From NCBI GenBank assembly GCA_003024175.1, contig MDYQ01000278.1:1-31737 (forward strand): a DNA stretch of 31,737 nt. The letters run 5' to 3'. The position numbers and the translations under genes were made by a program. Below are positions 20,250 through 30,628 of this stretch, piece by piece; position 1 is the first letter of the stretch, and every line of letters begins with the position of its first letter. This DNA comes from Planoprotostelium fungivorum (taxonomy: Eukaryota > Evosea > Variosea > Cavosteliida > Cavosteliaceae). Under the pieces are notes generated by a model. That model ran no database searches. It was not told the origin of the DNA and saw nothing but the letters and a program-made list of their open reading frames with translations.

Positions 20250-23200
20250 TTATTTCCTCTCTGCAAACATCTCCAAGAGGGTGATGACAGTCGCTTGATC
20301 GTCCACATAGAGGTTGGCCGTGGTGGGCTTCTTATCGACCATGACAGTGTAGTGGTGTTCGAATTCACTGTTGTCCAACTCGACAAACATGTCCTCATCT
20401 ACATTCGAGTCAGTCTCTTCACTTCTATCCATCTCATGCATCGTGTCGGTGATTCACGTCTCGTGCATCATGTGAAGACGCACCTGTCTTATCGTCTCCC
20501 ATGCACACGGCAAAGTCTATGTCCTTGTGTAAACCCAATATTCTCCTCACAACAGAACCCTTGTTGATGCCCTGGGGCCTGACCTCCACTGCCTTCTTAC
20601 CCGGAAGGATGTCGATCGGCATGCCCGGAAGATCCTATTCATCCGTCAACCCCGATCCCGATTTCCGATCGGGATTCACCTGCAGGTGCATGAGGAGCTC
20701 GTTCTTCTGGTACTCTCCAAAGTCGGGATCGGCATTCCGATAATGCCAGGTGAGGTTGACCTCCTTCGACTCGATCATGGATCCAGGTGTTCGATCGGTG
20801 AAGTCACGGAAGATGGCTCGGATGTCTGTCTTCCAGTTGGTGTCTAACGTGGCGATGATGTCTTGCCATTCGCCCACTCCTCCTGTGAGGGATGAGAATA
20901 AAATAGAATAAAAGATGAATGGGAGGAATAAAAGAATTGGACGAGAAGAATAAAGTAGAGTAAAGACGGTGGAAAGAATAAAATAGAATAAAAGATCACC
21001 TCTCAGATAAGGGCGGAAGAACAACCCGTGTTCACAAGACATACCGATGGGAAGGTGTCCCAACCAATCACCCAGACTACCTCTATCCCTACCACTGATG
21101 ACGTAGATGTACGTGTTCTCCTGTGATGCCAAGATCGTCAACAGCGTCACCAGCTGCGGCGTCGGTGCCGCCTGCTCCGGCTGCGCCACGAGCGGTGATA
21201 GAGTTCCATCATAATCCAGCAGGATCAACCTCTTCGTACTCTGATGACGTCATCACACGTCATCACACGTCATCCCTCACTTTGGCGAACGTGTCGGCCA
21301 GCTTCTCCAAATCTGCCTTGGGAGGGATGTTGTGGTCTACGGCTGGTTTGTGTAGGGTGACGGAATAGAGCTCCTGTAAGAAGGAGGTCATCCAAAAGCC
21401 GGCGTCATGAGTGATGACGTAGTCGTAGCAGTGCTTGAATCTCGTCTTCTTCTGTTCTTCACTCATGGTCAGTGCCTCGTGGACGGCCTTGGCGACCTGT
21501 CGCGGTGTGAGAGAAAGAATAAAAGGAAATAAAATGGATTCGGGCTCACCCTCTTGTCGTCCCACGGGTTGACCAGGAGTGACCCACTCAGACATTGGGC
21601 GGACCCGGCCAGTTCACTCATGATGAGAACACCGTTGTTGTCTTGTTGAGAGCAGATGAAGTTGTGACAGGTCAAGTTCATGCCTGAAGGAATCAGCGTT
21701 GTAGATGGAATTTTTCAAGAAATGTACCGGCACGGAGGGGGGTCCACAGACCAGCGTCAGCCGAGGCGAAAATGGCGTACAGCTCCGATTCGTCCATTTT
21801 CTGTGAAATTTCAACTTACGTATCGAGTTATTCCACTCACTCGGTTGAGATATCTCACGGGCGTCCACGTCACCGTTCCGTATTTTCCGTTGATGGCGCC
21901 CACCTTCCGAATTTGAATTTCAAATCCCGCGCCCGATTCTCACCTGGTGCTCGATCTCCTCTTGCAAGCTCTGGTACGTTCTCTCGCTCAACAGAGCCGA
22001 GTTGCTCTCGCAGCACAAGATGAGCATGGCTACACCCTGCCATTGTGGATAGTTCTGAAGGAAGGTCTCCCAGGCTTTCAGCTTGTGTGGAATGCCTTCC
22101 GTGTATTCGATGCGGTCACTGCTGGGGTGAGTACGTCGGAGTACGTCGGAATCTCACTTGGATACGACCATCTTCTTTCCTTGAACGGCGTTCTTGAAAT
22201 CGGCGATCTACAACGAGTCAGGATGGTGCAGAATAAAATGAAATAGATGGACGTCACCATCTTGGCCATCTCTGGGGTTCTCAGTTGCTCTGAGGCCTTC
22301 TTCGAATCGATTCCTGGAATTTTCTCAGTATATGATCATCTCGTCTACAACGAGCCAAACCTGCTGGGAAGACATCCAGGCGAACCAGTCTCTCTTCCTC
22401 GGTGTACAATCCCTTGTCCGAGTTGGTTAAACCCAAAAGCCGCGTGCAGACCGAGTTGAAGTGCTTCAAGTACGAGTAGGTCTATCACACGTGAGTCCGA
22501 AATCCACGCAAAATTTCCGCCAGATTTCACCTGGAAGCCGATGAGGTTGGAGCCCAGGAGACCCTCGAGGATTTCGGTTCGGACCGGCAGGCCTCGATAG
22601 ATCTCGGAAGAGGGCCAGGGGATGTGAAGGAAACAGCCGATGTTGGCGTTGGGAAGTTTTTTCCTGAGGAGAGAGGGGAGAAGCATCAGATGGTAGTCCT
22701 GTCGAGAGATGTCAGAGGTGGGATGATGATGACGGTGGATGATCGATCACCTGAACCAAGATGAAATCTCCCTCTTGGTAGTTCTCGACGACGACGGAGG
22801 CAAATGCTTCGTTGGCCTCCTTGTAGTTGTTCCACAGATCGGGATGATCGAGAGAATGGCCTCCGACATAATGGAAGAGGGGCCAGAGGACTACTTTGCA
22901 GTAGTCGTACCATCCCCAGGCGGTCTTTGTGTCTAAATTGACGGGGAACGTGACTACCTCTGACCTGAATGGGATCAGATCGAGAATGAGACGATGTCAT
23001 TACTTTTCTGAACCTGGAGTTGACACGGTCTCGTGGCCGACCCAGACCACCTTGTGACCTAGATTTGATTTAGAGGATGAGGAATGAGAGAGGCGATCTC
23101 ACCTTTCTCACTGAGAAAATTTCCTCCAGAGGAGACACAAGTGTTTTGGAGCTTGACTCCTGAGCCTGGAACTGTGTGGGTGTTGACCCTATGATGGAAT

Positions 23201-23312
23201 AAAATGAAAACTCACCATCCTTCGAAAGAGTGGATGGGAAACGGTAAGAGACGATGAAGATTCTCTTCGATTTGTCTATATCCAGGGGATTCGTGGCTGG
23301 TTTTTCACCCAT
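20250..23312 (-). CDS. Trehalose-6-phosphate synthase/phosphatase fusion with degenerate synthase site, about 745 aa
   Basis: About 17 exons. The GT20 synthase domain: FIVSYRFP, SSGGNFLSE, WYDYCKVVLWPLFHY, DYHLMLLPSLLRKKLPNA, CFLHIPWPSSEIYRG, then DRIEYTEGIPHKL and LRAGMNLTCHNF. The HAD phosphatase domain starts at about 21228: LLDYDGTLSPL (catalytic Asp pair), VISGRDRGSL, and CMGDDKTDEDMF, where the intron interrupts the motif after DKT. In active OtsA enzymes the corresponding synthase stretches read DYSKG, RDGMNL and AKE; here the Lys of the first is Glu, the Asp of the second is Ala and the Glu of the third is Asn. The phosphatase looks intact. So this may be a trehalose phosphatase with a regulatory TPS part, as in plant class II or yeast Tps3/Tsl1. 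The TAA stop forms part of AATAAA. Introns hold TTTTATTC repeats. Confidence 0.92.
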
Positions 23313-23569
23313 TTCGTTTATCTTTCATCTTCGATCAGTGACATCCAAGGTGAAAGGTGATGTCCCTCGTGACGAGATCCATCGCCGTTCATGACTCTCA
23401 CCTCGTGTTGTCTGTGTGCGTGAAATGGAGAGCCTCACGATCGCTTTGGTGAAATCTCGCGTGAAACTCACAGCCGCCCGTGCTCGTCTTTTTCCCCCGA
23501 TTGCACTGGACATCAGCTGACGACAACATCATGATGCAACCCTCTATCACAACACAGTTTATTCTCTCT

Positions 23570-24844
23570 TCAAATGCCAGCACCTCCCGTGACTTCGAGA
23601 CAGTGACCGGTGATGAAAGATGAGAGGGGAGAGCTGAGAAGAACGATGGATGCAGCTGCTTCATCGGCCTTGCCCGATCTAGCGAGGGGTATGGCTTTCA
23701 ACTTCTCTTGGCCTTCCTTGTTGTTGAGGTTAACACCGCCTGGGATGCCTAGAGCCACCTGTCGTCGTCAGAATAAAATCGAATAATATGGGATTCCACG
23801 TCTACCTTCTTTCCATCGACGGTGATGAACGATCCCTTCTCTTTCGCTTGGGTCAAACGAGTGTCGATGAAGCCAAAGGCAATGCAGTTGCAACCTGAGG
23901 TGGTGAGATGTCGGCATCATGGACACATTAGACACTCACGGACACCGAAAGGTCCCCATTCTTTCGCGATAGTCTTTGTTAGTCCCAGGACTCCCATCTT
24001 AGCGGTGGAGTAGTTGACTTGTCCAACATTGCCGTGGATGCCGGAGGTGGATGAGATCTGATAGAAATGAGATGTGATAACGAAGAGAAAGATGGGATCA
24101 CATTGATGACGGCGCGGTTCTCGGGGGCTTTTCCGGACTCGATCTCCTTCTTTCCTGCATCTCTCTGATGTGAAAATGAGAAGATGGATGGCGATGTGAT
24201 TCACACACCATGTAAGGTGCGGCGGCGCGAATGATACGGAAGGGGGCGGTCTGATGGACTAACAACATGGCCTCCCAAGTCTTGTCGTCCATCTTGTGAG
24301 ACATTGCATCCCAAGTGTATCCGGCGTTGTTGACAAGGATGTTGATCTTACCGAAAGCCCTGTTGTTGTGAGGAACAATGGAAGGTGGATGATGATTCAC
24401 TTGATGGTCGATTGGATGAGCTTCTCTGGGAAGCTTGGGTCTGTCACATCACCGGGAACAGAGATGGCCTTTCCTCCATTTTGGTTGATGTTCTTAGCTA
24501 CATTGTCCGATTTGACGGCATCGAGATCACTGACGACAACGTGGGCACCTGATGCCATGAGATGGAAAGAAAGGGAGACGGTCTAACCTTCTCTGGCGAA
24601 AATGAGGGCGGCCTGCTCTCCGATTCCCTGGCCAGCACCAGTTATAATGGCAACATGGTTATCCAACTTGAGACCCTGAGCGGCTGCGGCAGATGTGGGC
24701 AGTTGCTCTAATGTGATGGGTCTGTCGGCTGTATGAAATCATGTTAGAGGGCGAGATGGTGGAAAAGATGAATCGTCTCCTACCGTTGATCTGCGCACAG
24801 AGTTGAAGAGAGAGAGAAGCAATGCGACGTTGAGAGTTGTTCAT
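23570..24844 (-). CDS. Short-chain dehydrogenase/reductase, FabG-like 3-oxoacyl reductase, about 320 aa
   Basis: Seven exons. The N-terminus (MNNSQRRIASLSLQLCAQ) is Arg/Ser-rich without acidic residues and could be a mitochondrial targeting peptide. The classical SDR pattern follows: LDNHVAIITGAGQGIGEQAA (nucleotide-binding TGxxxGxG), VVSDLDAVK, GDVTDPSF, INILVNNAGYTWDAM (NNAG), VINISSTSGIHGNVGQ (catalytic Ser), VNYSTAKMGVLGLTKTIAKE (YxxxK) and, near the end, SSFITGHCLEVTGGAG. The substrate is probably a 3-oxoacyl-ACP or -CoA, as for FabG, but SDR specificity cannot be read from sequence. Introns are 40-90 nt; the TGA stop is followed by AATAAA after about 9 nt. Its neighbours on the same strand are TPS-TPP downstream and aminoacylase upstream (108 nt). 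Confidence 0.9.
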
Positions 24845-24952
24845 TTGGAATGGAAATGTGTGGTTTGGAGCGGAAGTTCTATTTCTCCGTCATTTATCCG
24901 AACTTCCACGCTCAAGTCCAGGTGACATCATCACGCACATCATCCACCCTCT

Positions 24953-26880
24953 TTATTCAAACTTCTCCGTGCTCGCGATCCTCTTTATCGTGTCCACGTA
25001 GATATCGATTCCCTTCAGATACACCTGCCATGACGTCACCCCTCCACCCCTCACATGATGATGATGTTGATGATCATGTTTTTACCTTCTCATTGATAAA
25101 CTCGTTGTGATCGTGTAGAAGAGTGGGCGTGTAATTCATTGGACTGAAACCAAAGGCAGGAATGTTGTAGTCACGGATGTAGCGGGAGTCGGTGGCTGCG
25201 GGGAAGATCTGAGCGTCCACTTTCATGTTCCTGTCCGTATTTCAGATGATGATGATGGATGAGATGATCTGATGGTGTGATGATCATCTGATTGTGATGA
25301 TGAGGTGATGAAGTGAGGAGAGAACGAGGTATGATGATATTCGGTGGGTGACGATGATGATGATGACGATGAGTTGCTTACATGGATTGCCATTGTTGTT
25401 TGAGAATCTGCCACCACTTTGCGTCTTCAGATATATCAGACGAATTGTTCACAGTCTGTGGCCGGTTGTAGAAATCCAAAGTGACACCTATCACTTGTAA
25501 ACCTTAATCCCCACCGTACGACTCACCCTCCGCGCTGGCCCATCCTTCCAACTTCTTTCTAAATTCCGCCAGATCGACTGTACAGTGTCACCCCACCTGA
25601 TTTCCAATGGAAAATCCGATGAAAACTCACCGGTCGGTGGTATACGTATATCAAATCCTGCCTCGGCCTCCGTTGGGATGACATTCAGCGAATACGTTTT
25701 CCCGCCGTCACTGGTCACACCGGCCTGTTGTCTCATTAGAATAAAATTCCACCGTTGTACCACCTTCAATACGGTGAGGTTGATGGTGGTGACGTCGCCT
25801 AACTTCATGCCACACTGGTGGACGCCTCGTTGTAGTGTGTCGAATTGCTCTTTACGGAATTCCGCCGCTTTGCGAATGATGTCCAACTGGTGGAATGAGA
25901 ATAAAATGAAATAAACTACGGACCAGTTTCTCCAAGGCGGTATCGCGGATGAACTGAGAGGCGTGGCCGGTGGGGCCGGTGGCCTTGAAACGAACCCCTG
26001 TCGTCATTCAAAATTTGAATTCGAAGAGAGGCGGGAAAAACTCACACCACGGTGCTCGCTCTCCATAGTACACGATGAACTCATCGGTTGGAGAGGCCAG
26101 ACCTGATGAGGTTAGATCAGGTGTGAGCTTTGGATGTCACCTTCATCGAGAGCGACGCCGACGTTCAATCCAGAGAAGTCCTTCGTCTGAACAAACTCTC
26201 CCATTCCATCTCTGCCTCCGATTTCTTCATCTGAAAAGTGATATGAGATGACAATCATGAGAATCAGCCGATGTGTGTGACTCACCCGGCACATATAGAA
26301 GATGAATTGTTCTTCTGGGTGAATAGCCCTCCTCTTTCAATCTTCTGATGGCTTGGAGGTACTGCATTCCGACTGATTTCATGTCCTGCGTTCCTCTGGC
26401 ATAGATGTTTCCCTCTTCGTCTTTGTGGGCGGCGAATGGATCGACCTTCCAGCTCTCCTGTTTTAGACATTCAATCGCCTCGACAGTGACGACATCAGAT
26501 GGATGACGAAATCACCATCACGACGGGAACCACATCGTAGTGACTGTTCAACAGTATAGATGGGAGCTCAGGTTCTGATCCCTTCCAACTCAAAAGAGCC
26601 AGAGGCTTTCCCTCCACATACTGGAATCGTCAATCATCAAAACTCGGTGGCTGAACGCTCACTGTCAACGTCTTTGTCTCCAAACCAAGTTGCTTGCCGA
26701 TTTCAATGACGAAATCGACGGCCCCCTGATTGTCAGGGGTAGGATGCACTGACTTGATGCGAAGATATTGTCTAAATTCGGTGATGTTGTTGTCTGCTTC
26801 ATCGTCAATTACGAACGTCCATTCGTCTCACCCTCGCTCATGTTGTTGACTTGTAATCCATTTCGATTTCTGTGGCTCAT
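24953..26880 (-). CDS. ACY1: Aminoacylase-1, M20 metallopeptidase family, about 430 aa
   Basis: Hydrolyses N-acetyl amino acids in the cytosol. Key M20 residues are in place: [12 protein letters not shown] (zinc His and Asp), [19 protein letters not shown] (bridging Asp), [16 protein letters not shown] (catalytic Glu-Glu), [14 protein letters not shown] (zinc Glu), the dimerisation-domain segment GPTGHASQF, and a C-terminal [15 protein letters not shown] (zinc His). Start: ATG 26880, MSHRNRNG. About twelve exons, several joined by 40-45-nt introns; the last exon is [18 protein letters not shown] and the TAA stop is inside AATAAA. No signal peptide is visible. It sits 149 nt downstream of the GHKL-type gene on the same strand. 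Confidence 0.92.
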
Positions 26881-27029
26881 TGTTTGCACTGACTCTCCTC
26901 CCAAAATATATTACTGAATTTCGACAAGCTGACATGAACAACATGACTCCACATCATGCTCGAGTCCACATTCGACACACATGAACGCAGAAGCCATTCA
27001 CGTAGAATAACTAAGAACATGTCGATTCA

Positions 27030-30000
27030 TCAATCATCCCATCTATTGAACAGCTTGAAGATGTGCTCTTGCAGTATTATCTCCTCCACGAACTCGTGCT
27101 GCTTGTTGTGTCCAGATGCCACGTTATGCGCCACCTCGTGTGCGAATACGACCAACCACCAACACTTTGCCTTACCCCGGCTCTTCTTCAAGTGTAGCGC
27201 TTCGTAATACCTCAAGTTGTAGAATAGACTGTCTCTATTCAATCGAAACCGATTAAGATGCTCCTCACTGTGTGTTCTGATTGAAACCGATGATCTCTCT
27301 GTCTTCGTAAAAGAAGTGAACCTTATGTCTCGGATAATCGAACAACTTTGCCAGCGAATAGATGATGCTCTTGAAATTTGCGATGCACTCGATCGTACAT
27401 CTGGACAGACCTGCCTGACCTTGCACGTCGTCCTTCTCGTGATGAACTCCCTCCCTCCCCATGATCCAATGTCTCTTCGTCTGTTCTTCACATTCTTCTA
27501 TCCACACGTGCTTGATTCTCTTCTTAAACGGAACATTTGGCGTGTTGCCCGCCAGATCGATCTACGCGATGTCAGCGTACGAATGAATGGATTCGATTGA
27601 ATCACCGACTGGCTCTGCTTCTGTGTGTCGGACAGTAATTGATTCAAATCGACTTCTGCCTTGGCTAAATCTTCCACCGTTCTCTTCTCTTGCTCCTCTT
27701 GCTGATGCACCGTGACGGTCTCGCCGCTTGAACCATTCGGCCTCGATTCGCTCGCAGGTCTGTGCGGCTCGCTGGACTTCTGTGGAGTGCGTCTGGGGGT
27801 TCGATTTGTACCGGGAAGATCAGCCGGGTCTTGTGTCTCTTGCACTGCCTTGTCTAATAGATTGACGAGAATGGATCCCATCTGTATGCCCCGCTTCTGT
27901 AATATCTCGAGGAACGTTGCTACCATTTGTTTTCTGACGCAGAGGCAAGTGTCAGAGGTGCAGATGGTGGCCTGATGAACTTCCATCCAACGGTGCTGCT
28001 CACGAGTTAGAGGTGATAGTGAGTGATGACGTCATGCGAAGGCTCGACATGTACAAGATCATGATCACCATGATCGCGATCGCTGAGATGAAGAGATGTG
28101 TTCACCATCTCTGTGCGGCTGAGGTACTGAAAGTCTATGACCCAACTTCGTGGTTTCCTCCCAAATATCGGTTTCCCTTCTCTTCATCAGCCGCACGATC
28201 ACGATCATCTTGTCACCCTGAACATCCGTGTGTGGTATGTCTATGACTAAGAGATGATTTCCCCTGGGAAACACTTTGAAGAAGACGTGAAACTCTTCCT
28301 CTGATGAATGAGTGAAACACTTTCTCAATGTTTCGATCAACCCTTGCACGACTCGCGTTTCCGCTTCATTCTTTGTCACTCCATCGGGTAATCTGATGTA
28401 GATGTGAGTCATCGATGTCGTGTGATGATGTCGTTGTAGATGGTCAAATGTGTAGATCTCACTTCCACAGATCCTCTCTCTTGATGGCCCACAATTTCTC
28501 CAGTGTGACCATGTGTCGTGACGGCTCGATGAAAGAGTACATGACATCACTGATCAGGTACGTCTTGTATTGTAGGTACTCCGCTTCTTCCTTCTCCTTC
28601 TCTTGGCTCTTCGTGTGAGGTAATACGGCGGCCTCCCCCGTCTGCAGGGCAGCCCTCACACTACGATTGAAGTACCTGCCTCATCAAAACATGTCGATCA
28701 GTCTCATCATCTCACTCGCAAAGAGTGTCTAAGAACATGCTCTCTGGTGTCATCCCCAACAGAAAGTGATAATACGAAACGCGTAACGCTGTGACAAATT
28801 CCGGATGCGAATCGTGTGGTGGTTGAGCTTCTACGTGTTGCAATATGAAACTGCCATTTTCACTCTCTCCTTCTCTCTCTCGTTCTCACCGGCAGATTTC
28901 GTCTTGTGCCGTTCGATTATCTTGGTAGCCTACGGTCAATAGACCTCTCATCATCTGGACGACCCTGTCTGCCTTGATGTGATCTCGATCCCTGCGTAGT
29001 CCGATGGCTTCGTATTGATCTGTGCTACCGATGAAGTTGATGGCGAAGCCAGAGGAGGTACCCGTGGCGGCACCGTGGCGACTCTTTGTGACCTGAATGC
29101 CACGGACGTAGATACATCCGGCCATCTACAACGAGTCAGTGTGGATGGTAGACGATGGAGGGTGATGTCGTCACCATCTCTGGGCCCTGCCCGGGTATGA
29201 CGTGACTCTGACGCTGAGATGTGATCTTCTCGATGGGAATGAGGATGATGTTCTTGTCGAACCAGAAGAGGTGACAAGTGGCTTGATAGTAAGGATTTAA
29301 GGTCAGGTATTCGTTGATGTCGATGGGTTTCAGATTTGCTCCTACGTGAAAGATGTGATGCGGCACCTGTGGATCTGTCAGATCATCTTCACACGCAGGG
29401 TGCTCACTTGAATGGTAACAGTGGTGTGGGGTCTTGGTTCTATGTAATCGAAACGAGCGTGAAGGATCCGATTTTCATCGTAAGAGAAGGACCATTGTGC
29501 ACATCCCGTGTGATAATACACCTCATTTGATTCTCAGGTCGTGCAAGGGATTGTCATTTCACAACAGACGTAAAACGGACGAATGGGAAACGTGTGATGG
29601 GATCATGTGTCCTCACCAGATAGCCAGCATCCGTAAACCGGTTGATGGTCACCTTCATTCCCTCTCCAAAGTGTCCCGCGGCTCCTGCCCCTGCAACAGT
29701 CAATTTGGATACAACGCTCGACAAACCTTTCTCACTACGGCCCATGGCCAGAATGACTGGATCCAACACTGTGTTGTAGTTGTTCAGACTTGTGTGCACG
29801 GGCACGCCAGCCACAATCGTCTCATAGATGCTTCCCAGGATCTGCAAAAAGTTCAGAAGTTGTCGGCTGTTTCGACTGACCTGGCTGGCAGAATCGTATA
29901 ACCTCCACACGTTGAGGCCGTCTGTGTTGGTCAGCTGCGAAGGGATCTGTTCGAACATCATACGCGGTTCTAATCCCTGATTTAGGAGTCTGCACTGATC

Positions 30001-30610
30001 TACAAAGTTCTGCACGAACTCTCGTTGGTTTCTAAAGTTACTTCCATCTCGAAGATAAGCTCTATGTTCAGATGAGATCGCAAAGACTTCCGATGACGTC
30101 TGCCCACCCGTCCAAGTTCATGTCCTTCGTTCTGTCTTTCGGAAACACATTCATCTTGGTCAGTGCCTCAGATGAAACGGCTGACCTTCCATCCCTCCGT
30201 TGCATCTCGGTCGCTCTTGAGACGAGGTGATTTAGACGATGTTCGAACTGACTCCTGTCCATCTCCTCTAAATCAACCTGTGGCTGCTCCTTCCCTTCAA
30301 CAACTGCTTCTGCAGGTGGTTCGGGGGGCTTCTTTTGGGACGGTGGGGTCTACAATTCTGTCGGCCTCCACGAATAACATCGACTTTACACCATCGTATT
30401 GATGATAGTCTTCCTCTGGAGTATGATTATGCTAAAGCACCACACGGTCAGCAGACGGCGCACTTTGGAAGATCCATCGGGCTGCTTAGTCGTTTCAGTC
30501 GCCCGCTCGGTTGCTGCTGGATCAATCGTTGACGGAGGATCGCTGCTGGGTGTCAAACTCCTAAAGCGTTCATCGAGATCGAGATCATGTGAAAATGACG
30601 TCTGCATCAT
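27030..30610 (-). CDS. GHKL-ATPase-like protein with C-terminal HExxH motif, about 990 aa
   Basis: About fourteen exons. After a disordered Ser/Thr/Pro-rich N-terminus comes a GHKL-like nucleotide-binding pattern: FRNQREFVQNFVDQC (N-box-like, residues about 145-160), LAMGRSEKGLSS, and AAGHFGEGMKVTINRF (G2-box-like). Next are a beta-rich stretch and a transducer-like MAGCIYVRGIQV with LRRDRDHIKADRVVQMM. A long middle has helical and Gln/Glu-rich low-complexity parts. The C-terminus reads HLFYNLRYYEALHL and then WWLVVFAHEVAHNVASGHN with KQHEFVEE, a metalloprotease-like HExxH with further His. The same layout occurs in sacsin-like GHKL proteins of fungi and plants, so a chaperone-type ATPase with a metal-binding tail is likely. 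I saw no clear DxGxG motif. The ATG is only 18 nt after the insulysin stop; an in-frame ATG at 30262 is the alternative start. Confidence 0.65.
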
Positions 30611-30628
30611 GTTTCCGTTTGGGGTTCT

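Noticed and set aside
30330-30360. A 22-nt intron GTAGAC...AAAAG in the GHKL-type gene
   Set aside because: A 40-nt intron starting at GTAAAG and ending TTGTAG also restores the frame and fits local intron sizes better.
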